A stretch of DNA of 12,765 nucleotides from an uncultured Devosia sp. GTDB lineage: Bacteria > Pseudomonadota > Alphaproteobacteria > Rhizobiales > Devosiaceae. A program made the translations under genes and the position numbers. The notes below the pieces were generated by a model that saw only the letters and a program-made list of their open reading frames with translations, was not told the DNA's origin and searched no databases. Shown one piece after another: positions 1 through 6,952 of the stretch. The stretch lies in NCBI RefSeq assembly GCF_946479885.1, contig NZ_CAMLHM010000081.1, positions 1 to 12,765 of the forward strand, in the 5' to 3' direction. The stretch's first letter is position 1. Each line of letters begins with the position of its first letter.

Positions 1-1704
1 CGCATCACCTGCCGCGACTGGTTCCAGCTCTGCCTCAAGGAAGGCCTGACGGTTTATCGCGACCAGGAATTCACCAGCGACGAGCGCAGCCGCGCCGTGA
101 AGCGCATTTCCGACGTGGCGACTTTGCGCTCGGCGCAGTTCCCCGAGGATGGCGGTCCGCTGGCCCATCCGCCGCGCCCGGACCAGTATCGCGAGATCAA
201 CAACTTCTATACGACCACGGTCTACGAGAAGGGCGCCGAGATCGTGCGCATGCTGGCAACGCTGCTCGGCGAAGCCGGCTTCCGCAAGGGCATGGACCTC
301 TATTTCGAGCGCCATGACGGCGACGCGACGACGATCGAGGCATTCCTCGCGGTATTTGCCGAGGCCAATGGCATCGATCTCGAGCAGTTCAAGACCTGGT
401 ATCTGCAGGCCGGCACGCCGCGCCTTGCTGTTACCGAGCATTACGACGCCGACAAGCAGACCTATACGCTCAAGCTCAGCCAGGAGACACTGCCGACGCC
501 CGGGCAGCCGAACAAGGCACCGCTGGTGCTGCCCATCAAGTTCGGGCTGATCGGCCCCAATGGCAGCCCGATGACCTGGAGCGGGGTCAGCGGCGCCGAA
601 GTGCGCGACGAGATGATCGTGCTCAGGGATGCCAGTGCCGAAGTCACCTTTACCGGCATACCCAGCCGGCCGGTGGCGTCGCTGCTGCGGGGCTTCTCGG
701 CCCCGGTTATCCTTCAGACCGAAGCGAGCCAGCAGGACCAGTTGTTCCTGGCGCGCCACGACAGCGATCCGTTCAACCGCTGGCAGGCGCTGCAGGATGT
801 CGGCATGGCGCTGGCCCTCGACGCGGTGGCAGGCAAGCCCTGGTCCGATGCGGCGGTGGCGGCGCTGAGCCAGGCGATGAGCGATACGCTGGCCAGCGAG
901 GCGCTCGACAATGCCTTCAAGGCCCTGGCGCTGAGCCTGCCCGACGAACAGTTGATCGGCCGCACGATCGGCAGGAACATCGACCCCGACAAGATCCACA
1001 CGGTGCGCAAGCGGCTGCTGCAGGCAGTGTTCGAACCGCTGGCCGAGCAGATGCTGAGCACCTACAACGCGCTTGCCAGTTCGGCGCCCTATGCCCCCGA
1101 TCCGGCCAGCACAGGTCGTCGCGCCCTGCGCAACCGCATGTTGAGCCTGCTGGTGGCCAGCGAGGCCTTCGGCGCCTCGCTGCTGGCGCTCAAGCAATAT
1201 GAGAGTGCCAGCAACATGACCGACCGTCTCGCGGCGCTGTCGGCGGCCTCCAATGCGGGAACGCCGGATGCTCCGGCGATGCTCGCCGATTTCCGTGCCC
1301 GCTTTGGCGCTGACCCGCTGGTGCTCGACAAGTGGCTCACGGTGACGGCAGCAGCGCCTCGGGATGGGGTGATCGAGGACATGAAGGGCATCCTCGCCGA
1401 TCCCACCTTCCCCAAGACCAATCCCAACCGGCTACGCTCGCTGGTCGGCACGTTTGTCATGGGCAACCCGACGCAGTTTGCCCGGTCCGACGGCGCCGGA
1501 TTCCGCTTCGTCGCCGATTTCGTGACCGAAGTGGACAAGATCAACCCGCAGGTTGCGGCGCGCGTGCTGACCGGGTTCCGCATCTGGCCGATGCTGGAGA
1601 GCGGCCGGCGCGAAGCGGCCAACGCGGCGCTTATCGGCCTGCGCGACGGCGGCACCCTGAGCCGGAATACGGCGGATATCCTGACGCGCATGCTGGCGGG
1701 CTGA
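1..1704 (+). CDS. pepN: Aminopeptidase N (M1 family zinc metallopeptidase), 5' end outside the window
   Basis: The reading frame is open from base 1 and ends with TGA at 1702-1704, leaving 567 visible residues. PepN removes N-terminal amino acids from peptides in the cytoplasm. The HEXXH zinc motif lies upstream of the window, but the third zinc ligand is visible as Glu14 in LKEGLTVYRDQEF, and the transition-state tyrosine as Tyr75 in TTTVYEKGAE. Their spacing of 61 residues equals that of Glu320 and Tyr381 in Escherichia coli PepN. On that alignment about 306 residues are missing and the full protein would be close to 873 residues, matching the usual length of about 870. After the catalytic domain come the Ig-like DUF3458 region and a helical C-terminal domain. 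No frameshift is seen. A GTG at 97 is an internal codon, not the start. The gene is followed by the kinase on the same strand after 204 bases. Confidence 0.96.
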   Translation, partial: RITCRDWFQLCLKEGLTVYRDQEFTSDERSRAVKRISDVATLRSAQFPEDGGPLAHPPRPDQYREINNFYTTTVYEKGAEIVRMLATLLGEAGFRKGMDLYFERHDGDATTIEAFLAVFAEANGIDLEQFKTWYLQAGTPRLAVTEHYDADKQTYTLKLSQETLPTPGQPNKAPLVLPIKFGLIGPNGSPMTWSGVSGAEVRDEMIVLRDASAEVTFTGIPSRPVASLLRGFSAPVILQTEASQQDQLFLARHDSDPFNRWQALQDVGMALALDAVAGKPWSDAAVAALSQAMSDTLASEALDNAFKALALSLPDEQLIGRTIGRNIDPDKIHTVRKRLLQAVFEPLAEQMLSTYNALASSAPYAPDPASTGRRALRNRMLSLLVASEAFGASLLALKQYESASNMTDRLAALSAASNAGTPDAPAMLADFRARFGADPLVLDKWLTVTAAAPRDGVIEDMKGILADPTFPKTNPNRLRSLVGTFVMGNPTQFARSDGAGFRFVADFVTEVDKINPQVAARVLTGFRIWPMLESGRREAANAALIGLRDGGTLSRNTADILTRMLAG

Positions 1705-1717
1705 GGTCCGCCGGCCT

Positions 1718-1758
1718 GGCGGGCTAAATAGCCGCCATTGTTGGAAGAATTTTTCTTC
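1718..1758 (+). terminator. Possible weak terminator after pepN
   Basis: A GC-rich stem with one bulged base (GGCGGGCT at 1718-1725 against AGCCGCC at 1730-1736, loop AAAT) is followed by a T-rich patch. That patch is itself a perfect inverted repeat, GAAGAA at 1744-1749 against TTCTTC at 1753-1758 with a TTT loop. The pair could end pepN transcription, but the T-run does not directly follow the GC stem, so this is not a textbook intrinsic terminator. The same AT-rich patch could instead be part of the promoter of the next gene. Confidence 0.3.
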
Positions 1759-1769
1759 TGGCGCTAAGT

Positions 1770-1950
1770 GATTCAGGCGACTCGTGATTTTCCGCACGGC
1801 CCCCGCCGGCCCGTGGCAGGGGGTCTGGACAGGCGAGTCCGGGTGATTCATTCTTCGTTAACGGCAAATCGGGGCTGGGGCTCGATACCCTCACAGATGG
1901 AGAATTTCATGCGGTCGGCGGAGGAATCCGGCGCCAGCGTTACCGGATTC
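1770..1950. promoter_or_regulatory. Cluster of six GANTC (CcrM-type) methylation sites upstream of and into the kinase gene
   Basis: GANTC occurs at 1770-1774 (GATTC), 1779-1783 (GACTC), 1835-1839 (GAGTC), 1845-1849 (GATTC), 1924-1928 (GAATC) and 1946-1950 (GATTC). The first four are in the untranslated gap and form two pairs spaced 9 and 10 bases apart; the last two are in the first codons of the kinase. By eye I found only one GANTC in the whole pepN part (1499-1503), so the cluster is local. In Alphaproteobacteria GANTC is methylated by CcrM, and GcrA uses the methylation state to control promoters of cell-cycle genes. No clear -35/-10 pair could be assigned; an 8-bp palindrome CGTTAACG lies at 1856-1863. 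Confidence 0.5.
1899..1904 (+). promoter_or_regulatory. Ribosome binding site that decides the kinase start
   Basis: GGAGAA here lies a few bases before the ATG at 1909 (6 nt from the end of GGAG). It argues for 1909 over the ATG at 1897, which overlaps this site and has nothing like it upstream, and over the GTG at 1768, which lies in sequence with no protein-like character. Confidence 0.65.
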
Positions 1951-3555
1951 GGCGCTGGCAAAGGTAAAGCGGCATCCCGCCGCCCGCCCAACAAGGGCCG
2001 ACCGCCCGTTGCCCGGCTATTTGCTTTCTCCTTCACGCCGGTGACCGCTGCGGTGGCGGTGACGTCCATCGTGGCCGCCACGCTGTTTGTCATCTACGAC
2101 ACTGCACGCACCTTCGAGGATGCACGCCGCGAGCTGTTGATCGTGGGGCATGTCCTGGCCACGGAGATGGCCAGCCTGACACCGGAAGAGGCCAATATCG
2201 CCCTCGCGACGTCCAGCCAGCGCTTCGCCGGCATCGCCCATGCCAGCTTCGTCACCTCGCCCACCATGGCGGGTCCCACCGGCCAGGTTATCCCCGCGGG
2301 ACCGCACGGGGCGCTCTCGCTCGAGACAGAGCAGAGCCGCAGCTGGGTCGGTATCGGCCAGCGGGGCGCAGCCGCCTTTGCCATGGCCGGCCTGCTCGCC
2401 TTGCTGGCAACACGCCGACGCCGCGACGACATGCCCGACATGGTGCAACGCCACAACTATCGCACCTTGGCTGCGGCGATCCCGATGGGGGTGGCCTGCT
2501 GGACCAAAGCGGGCCGGCTGATCGTCTGCAACGAGCAGTATCGCAACCGGCTCGACCTCACCAATCTGAGCACCACCTACCAGGAGGCAGTGCGGCGGCT
2601 GACCATGGGCGGCTATATCAAGCTGGTGAACGAGGACGGCGGCAACAAGGTGCTGGAGCTGCATCGCGAGGACGGCTCGTGTCTGCTGATCGACGAACGT
2701 CCGCTCGGGGATGGCGCCATCATGACGCTGATCAGTGACGTGACCGAGGCCAAGAAGACCGACACCATGCTGCACGCCATCCGGCAGGAGCAACGTCTCC
2801 TGGCCCGGCGCTACCATGAGGAAAAGCTCAAGGCCGAGGCGGCCAGCCGCTCCAAGACCAACTTCCTGGCCCATCTCAGCCACGACATTCGTACGCCGCT
2901 CAACCACATTATCGGCTTTGCCGAGCTGATGCGGCACCAGACCTATGGGCCGCTCGGCGATGCCCGCTATTCGGACTACGTGCAGTCCATCAAGGCCTCG
3001 GGCGAGCACCTGCTGGCATCCTTCGCCACCATTCTGGATCTCGCCGAACTCGAAAGCGGCCAAAAGCCGTTGCGCAGCGAACCGGTCGATATCGATGAAC
3101 TGCTCGACAGCGTCATCCAGCGCTTCCGCGCGCAAGCGTCGCGGGCCGGCATATTGTTCATCCTGGGCGAACCCAGCGGCGCCATCGTCAGGGGGGACCG
3201 GCTCGGCCTCTCCCGCATGGCCGCCAATATCGTCGAGAATGCGCTGCGCTTCACCCCGTCCGGCGGCAAGGTGACCCTCAATGCCTACCCGGCGCGCGAT
3301 GGCGTGGTCATCGAAATTACCGATACGGGCCTTGGCATGAGCGAGGAAAAGCTGGCCAGCCTGTCGCAACCATTCGCACTGGGCGACTCCACCTTCACGC
3401 GCGACGGCGTCGGCCCCGGCCTCGGCATTTCCATCGCCCGCGCCATCGCCGAACTGAGCGGGGGCAACCTCGCCATCGATTCCAGCCCCACCTTGGGCAC
3501 CACCGTGGCCATCTCGCTGCCCCTGCCCCCTGCCAGCTCGATGCAGGCGGCATAG
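1909..3555 (+). CDS. Membrane-bound PAS-type sensor histidine kinase, PleC/DivJ/PdhS-like phosphorylation domain
   Basis: The protein has 548 residues. A basic, glycine-rich cytoplasmic tail (1-37) precedes a first membrane segment (about 40-62), a periplasmic stretch of about 90 residues, a second membrane segment (about 153-168) and a PAS-like region (about 184-283). A helical linker leads to HisKA with the phosphorylated histidine His325 in AHLSHDIRTPLN, then a complete ATPase domain: N box NIVENALRF (440-447), G1 DTGLGM (472-477) and G2 GPGLGISI (502-509). The HisKA region, with GFAELM, YGPLG, RYSDYV and SGEHLL in order, follows the consensus of PleC, DivJ and PdhS kinases, which act on the DivK/PleD cell-cycle circuit. 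That role is inferred. All catalytic boxes are intact and no receiver domain is attached. The upstream GANTC cluster fits cell-cycle control. A small gene abuts the 3' end. Confidence 0.9.
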   Translation: MRSAEESGASVTGFGAGKGKAASRRPPNKGRPPVARLFAFSFTPVTAAVAVTSIVAATLFVIYDTARTFEDARRELLIVGHVLATEMASLTPEEANIALATSSQRFAGIAHASFVTSPTMAGPTGQVIPAGPHGALSLETEQSRSWVGIGQRGAAAFAMAGLLALLATRRRRDDMPDMVQRHNYRTLAAAIPMGVACWTKAGRLIVCNEQYRNRLDLTNLSTTYQEAVRRLTMGGYIKLVNEDGGNKVLELHREDGSCLLIDERPLGDGAIMTLISDVTEAKKTDTMLHAIRQEQRLLARRYHEEKLKAEAASRSKTNFLAHLSHDIRTPLNHIIGFAELMRHQTYGPLGDARYSDYVQSIKASGEHLLASFATILDLAELESGQKPLRSEPVDIDELLDSVIQRFRAQASRAGILFILGEPSGAIVRGDRLGLSRMAANIVENALRFTPSGGKVTLNAYPARDGVVIEITDTGLGMSEEKLASLSQPFALGDSTFTRDGVGPGLGISIARAIAELSGGNLAIDSSPTLGTTVAISLPLPPASSMQAA

Positions 3556-3732
3556 ATGGTCAACCGGGACTGGCACGAAACCCATCGCATGCCGCGCAAT
3601 GCCAGTCTCGAACAGCGCATCGAGTGGCATATCGAGCATGCTGCGCAATGCGGCTGCCGCGAAATCCCCGAGAGCGTGAAGAAGGCGCTGGAACAACGCG
3701 GCACGCCCGTGCCACCGCGGCGGGTGGAGTAG
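3556..3732 (+). CDS. Small 58-residue protein with a His/Cys cluster, unknown function
   Basis: The ATG at 3556 directly follows the kinase stop TAG, in the same frame, and AGGCGG at 3545-3550 offers a weak ribosome binding site. The protein starts MVNRDWHETHRMPRN and carries RIEWHIEHAAQCGCREIP in the middle. His25, His28, Cys32 and Cys34 form an HxxHxxxCxC arrangement that could bind a metal. The composition is charged and soluble, with no signal peptide or membrane segment. I recall similar short proteins in Hyphomicrobiales annotated as hypothetical, but cannot name a family. The tight coupling suggests co-translation with the kinase and perhaps a role beside it. Its TAG stop is at the left edge of the compound palindrome that follows. 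The zinc-binding idea is inference. Confidence 0.75.
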   Translation: MVNRDWHETHRMPRNASLEQRIEWHIEHAAQCGCREIPESVKKALEQRGTPVPPRRVE

Positions 3733-3867
3733 TGGCACGCCCTCGTGGTTCGAGGGTCGCTACGCTCCCGCCTCACCATGAGGGCTACTGATACGCCGCG
3801 CCAAGAGTAGCCCTCATGGTGAGGTGCGAGTTCTTCACGAGCCTCGAACCACGAGGGCGTGGCACTA
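3730..3867. repeat. Compound palindrome: two inverted copies of a REP-like repeat between convergent genes
   Basis: The outer arms are 3730-3755 (starting TAGTGGCACGCCCTCG) and 3842-3867, reverse complements at 25 of 26 positions. The inner arms are 3771-3789 (CCTCACCATGAGGGCTACT) and 3806-3824, a perfect 19-bp match, around a 16-base loop at 3790-3805. The linkers between outer and inner arms (3756-3770 and 3825-3841) differ in sequence and length. Each half is also a small hairpin of its own, because CCCTCGTGGTTCGAGG pairs imperfectly with CCTCACCATGAGGG. The stop codons of the small gene (TAG, 3730-3732) and of glnE (TAG on the minus strand, 3867-3865) are the outermost three bases of the two arms. 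It probably separates or ends the converging transcripts, although no T-run follows. Confidence 0.85.
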
Positions 3868-6747
3868 CAGCCCCCGCGCCTTCTCGTACCACTTGGCCGC
3901 CGCGGCGCTGACCTCGGCGCGCATGGTGCTGATGTCCAGTTCAAGCAGGTCAAAGCTGGGGTAATGCGTCAACCCAGCCAGCAATTCCTTGAAGGCGTCC
4001 GTCCAGGCCTCGTCCTTGAACGGACTGACCAGCGCCGAGCTCATCACCTGCAGCACGGTCGAATAGGTCCCGTGAATTTCGGCTAGCCGGGCGCCCTCGG
4101 GCACGAGGCCGGTTTCGCCGAGCCGTGCCAGCACACGGGCCGTCAGCGCCTGCGGCAGGCCGATGGTGGCGCCGGCCACCAGCTGGGCCGACTGGGCGAT
4201 GAATTCGAGATCGACCAGTCCCCCTTCGGCCAGCTTGAGATCGAACGGATGACGCGCCGGCCGCTCCTTGGCCATCAGCGCCCGCATGGACACCACGTCG
4301 TCGATGGTCTTGGCCACATCGCGGCTGCGCGACATGACCTCGGCGATATCGGTATCGACCTCGGCGGCAAAGGCCTTGTCGGCGACGATGACGCGGGCCC
4401 GACTGAGCGCCAGATGCTCCCAGGTCCAGGCATTGTCGCGGTGATAGGCGCGGAAGCCGGTGAGGCTGGTGGCCAGCGGGCCGGCATTGCCCGATGGCCG
4501 CAGGCGCATGTCGGCCTCGTAGAGCACGCCTTCTGCTGTGGGCGAGGTCACTGCCGCGACCAGCCGCTGGGTCAGGCGGGTATAGTAATGGTTGGTGGTC
4601 AGCGGCTTGTCGCCATCGGATTCACTGTCCGGCGCGTCGTAGAGCAGGATGAAATCGAGGTCGGAGGTGACGGTCATCTCCCGGCTGGCCATCTTGCCGA
4701 AGGCGAGCAGCGCGACGCGGCCGCTGGCGATCACGCCGTGGCGACGCTCGAACTCGGCCCTGACGCTACCGAACAGGCGGGTTACCAGCGTCTCGGCCAG
4801 GGCGGTGAACTGCTCCCCTGCCCCGGTGGCGCTGACCGTGCCAGAGAGCAGCCCGGCGGCAATCAGGAACTTCTGCTCCTGCCCGATGATGCGGGCGCGG
4901 TCGATGATCTCCTCATACGACCGCGATTCGGCGAGGAAGGCATCGACCTTGGCGATGAGTACGTCGCGATGGGTCACGTCATTGGCAAAGGCTGGATCGA
5001 TCAGCCCATCCATGACATGGGCACGGTGGATCACCGCCTCCGACATACGCGGCGCCGAGGCCATGAGCTGCACCAACAGCGTGCGCAGGTTGGCATGGCT
5101 GCGCAGCAGGGCGAAAAGCTGCACGCCGGTGGGCAGACGCGACAGGAAGCTATCAAACTTGGCCAGGGCTTCATCAGCATTGCCGGCGCCGCTCAGTGTG
5201 GTCAGCAAAGCCGGCAACAGCTCGGTGAGATGAGCGCGAGCCGCAGCCGCCCGGGTGGCGGGATAGCTGCCATAGTGCCACTTGCGCACGGTTTCGATGG
5301 CCTTGGACGGGTCTGCAAAACCCATCGTCGCCAAGGTTTCCACGGTGCCCGGATCGTCATCGCTGCCGGTGAAGACCAGGTTGCCCTCGCCGCTGCCAAG
5401 GCTTTCGCCCTCGGTGAACAGCTCGGAATAATAGCCCACCACGCGTTCCAGCGCGGCCCGGTAGCTTGCCTCGAAAGCGCGCAGGTCAGGCTCACCCACC
5501 AGGCGCCCGATAACCGCCACCTCCTCCGCTGACGCCGGCATCACATGGGTCTGCTCATCGCGCAGCATTTGCAGCCGGTTTTCGACGGCGCGGAGGTACC
5601 AATAGGTCTGGGTCAGCTCAGTGGCCGCCTTGGGGGTGATCCAGTTGGCATCGGCCAGCGCAGCCAGGGCATGGGCGGTCGGCTTGACGCGCAGGCTCTT
5701 GTCGCGGCCTCCCGCAATCAGTTGCTGGGTCTGGGTGAAGAACTCGATCTCGCGGATGCCGCCACGGCCGAGCTTGACGTTGTGGCCCTCGACCCTGATG
5801 TCGCCGACATTCTTGGAAATGTTGATCTGCCGCTTCATCGCCTGGATATCGGCGATGGTGGCGAAGTCGAGATGCTTGCGCCAGACATAGGGCGCCAGCG
5901 CCCGCAGGAAGGCCTCGCCCACCTGGCGGTCGCCGGCGCAGGCGCGGGCCTTGATCCAGGCGGCACGTTCCCAGTTCTGGCCGCGGCTTTCATAATAGGC
6001 CAGCGCGGCATCGAAAGAGATGGCGACCGGGGTCGAGCCGGGGTCCGGGCGCAGGCGGAGGTCGGTGCGGAACACATAGCCATGCGCCTGCCGATCCTCC
6101 ATCAAGCCGACCAGCTTCTGCACCATACGGGAATAGAACCTGGTCGCCTCGGATGGATCGGCCAGCACGCCTTTTTCGAGGTCGTAGAAGGCGACGATGT
6201 CGATGTCGGAGGAGTAGTTGAGTTCCTGCCCGCCATGCTTGCCGAGCGCGAAGATGGCGAGCCCCGAATTGGCTGCGGTGGCCTCAGCGGCAGGAATGGT
6301 CAGCTGGCCCTTCTCGGCCGCCTGGCGCATCAACAGGTTGAGCGACGCGTCGAGAGCCGCATCGGCAAGGTCCGACAGCGCAGCGGTCGACTGCGCCGTG
6401 GTCCAGGCGCCGCCGGTCTCGGCCAGAGCCGCCAGCAGCGCCGTGCGCCCCTTGGCGATGCGCAGCACCGGCGCCAGCGCCTCCTCGCTTGAGGCAGTGC
6501 GACCCAGGGTTTCAACGATGTCGATGATGTCGGCAAAGGCGCCATCGGCGCTGTCGGCCAGGGTGGCGACCAGCCAGTCCGCATTCTGCTGGGCAAGCCC
6601 CAGCAGGTAGGGCGCCAATTCCAGCAGCGGCCCCAGCGTAGCGGCCGTGCCGCGCAAAGCGGCCTGCTGGTCCAGCGGCAGGTCGGCCAGCCACGCGTCG
6701 AAGCGGGGCGTGGCAAGAGGCGGCAGGGCGTTGAGCTTGATGGCCAT
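3865..6747 (-). CDS. glnE: Bifunctional glutamine synthetase adenylyltransferase / adenylyl-removing enzyme
   Basis: The protein has 960 residues, close to the usual 945-990. GlnE adds AMP to glutamine synthetase to switch it off and removes it to switch it on, responding to glutamine and PII proteins. Both nucleotidyltransferase domains are present. The N-terminal one has FALGKHGGQELNYSSDIDI with Asp181 and Asp183 (deadenylylation). The C-terminal one has AFGKMASREMTVTSDLDF with Asp696 and Asp698 (adenylylation). Each is followed by its helical domain, including KLGRGGIREIEFFTQ (325-339) and KLAEGGLVDLEFIAQ (838-852). The ATG at 6747 is the only sensible start, since no in-frame start codon is seen just before it, but no Shine-Dalgarno sequence precedes it. 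The gene lies 205 bases beyond the two-component kinase on the same strand, with a repeat pair between, so it may have its own promoter. Confidence 0.97.
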   Translation of the reverse strand: MAIKLNALPPLATPRFDAWLADLPLDQQAALRGTAATLGPLLELAPYLLGLAQQNADWLVATLADSADGAFADIIDIVETLGRTASSEEALAPVLRIAKGRTALLAALAETGGAWTTAQSTAALSDLADAALDASLNLLMRQAAEKGQLTIPAAEATAANSGLAIFALGKHGGQELNYSSDIDIVAFYDLEKGVLADPSEATRFYSRMVQKLVGLMEDRQAHGYVFRTDLRLRPDPGSTPVAISFDAALAYYESRGQNWERAAWIKARACAGDRQVGEAFLRALAPYVWRKHLDFATIADIQAMKRQINISKNVGDIRVEGHNVKLGRGGIREIEFFTQTQQLIAGGRDKSLRVKPTAHALAALADANWITPKAATELTQTYWYLRAVENRLQMLRDEQTHVMPASAEEVAVIGRLVGEPDLRAFEASYRAALERVVGYYSELFTEGESLGSGEGNLVFTGSDDDPGTVETLATMGFADPSKAIETVRKWHYGSYPATRAAAARAHLTELLPALLTTLSGAGNADEALAKFDSFLSRLPTGVQLFALLRSHANLRTLLVQLMASAPRMSEAVIHRAHVMDGLIDPAFANDVTHRDVLIAKVDAFLAESRSYEEIIDRARIIGQEQKFLIAAGLLSGTVSATGAGEQFTALAETLVTRLFGSVRAEFERRHGVIASGRVALLAFGKMASREMTVTSDLDFILLYDAPDSESDGDKPLTTNHYYTRLTQRLVAAVTSPTAEGVLYEADMRLRPSGNAGPLATSLTGFRAYHRDNAWTWEHLALSRARVIVADKAFAAEVDTDIAEVMSRSRDVAKTIDDVVSMRALMAKERPARHPFDLKLAEGGLVDLEFIAQSAQLVAGATIGLPQALTARVLARLGETGLVPEGARLAEIHGTYSTVLQVMSSALVSPFKDEAWTDAFKELLAGLTHYPSFDLLELDISTMRAEVSAAAAKWYEKARGL

Positions 6748-6809
6748 CAGCGAGGGATAGCGTGATGGGTGGGGTGGGGCAAGGTTCGGTGCAGTTCCTG
6801 GCAGGAAGA

Positions 6810-6927
6810 GTACCCCCTCCTAACCTCCCCCTGAAAAGGGGGAGGAATCTCATCGGGGCTTGCCAAGATGTTGCCACACCCACCAAGCGGCTCCTCCCCC
6901 TATCAGGGGGAGGTTGGAAGGGGGTAC
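6810..6927. repeat. Inverted pair of GC-rich palindromic repeats between the kinase gene and glnE
   Basis: The copy at 6810-6846 starts GTACCCCCTCCTAACCTCCC and contains the hairpin CCTCCCCCTGAAAAGGGGGAGG. The copy at 6892-6927 is its inverted partner; reverse complemented it starts GTACCCCCTTCCAACCTCCC. They differ by two substitutions in the leader and a small change in the hairpin loop. The 45 bases between them show no obvious structure. Similar C-rich palindromes are scattered through intergenic DNA of many Hyphomicrobiales. The pair lies between the kinase stop (6953) and the glnE start (6747), so the second half would sit in the glnE leader if the two genes are cotranscribed. Confidence 0.8.
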
Positions 6928-6952
6928 CCCAGTGAAGAACTCGCCTTCGCCG

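Noticed and set aside
90..123. Aromatic, acidic and Gly-rich stretch in the protease (residue numbers 90-123) as a novel domain
   Set aside because: A flexible, Phe- and Gly-rich LA-loop region before the catalytic domain is common in Do-type proteases.
1768..1908. Upstream extension of the PAS kinase to GTG 1768 or ATG 1897
   Set aside because: The extension has no protein-like features, contains the GANTC cluster, and the ribosome binding site at 1899-1904 points to ATG 1909.
1933..1959. Inverted repeat GCCAGCG / CGCTGGC with a 13-base loop
   Set aside because: It is a short 7-bp match within the first codons of the kinase and is easily due to chance in GC-rich coding sequence.
2017..3738. 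A 573-residue open frame on the minus strand opposite the PAS kinase
   Set aside because: It lies antisense to a gene with all kinase motifs intact, has a low-complexity His/Gly/Ala composition and no recognisable domain. Long mirror frames are expected in GC-rich DNA.
3730..3867. The compound palindrome as an IS remnant or attachment site
   Set aside because: There is no transposase fragment, no flanking direct repeat that I can see, and the two halves behave as copies of a short palindromic repeat rather than IS ends.
4249..6492. Two long plus-strand open frames (427 and 315 residues) opposite glnE
   Set aside because: Both are shadows of the glnE codon pattern, with biased Gly/His/Gln-rich composition and no domain.
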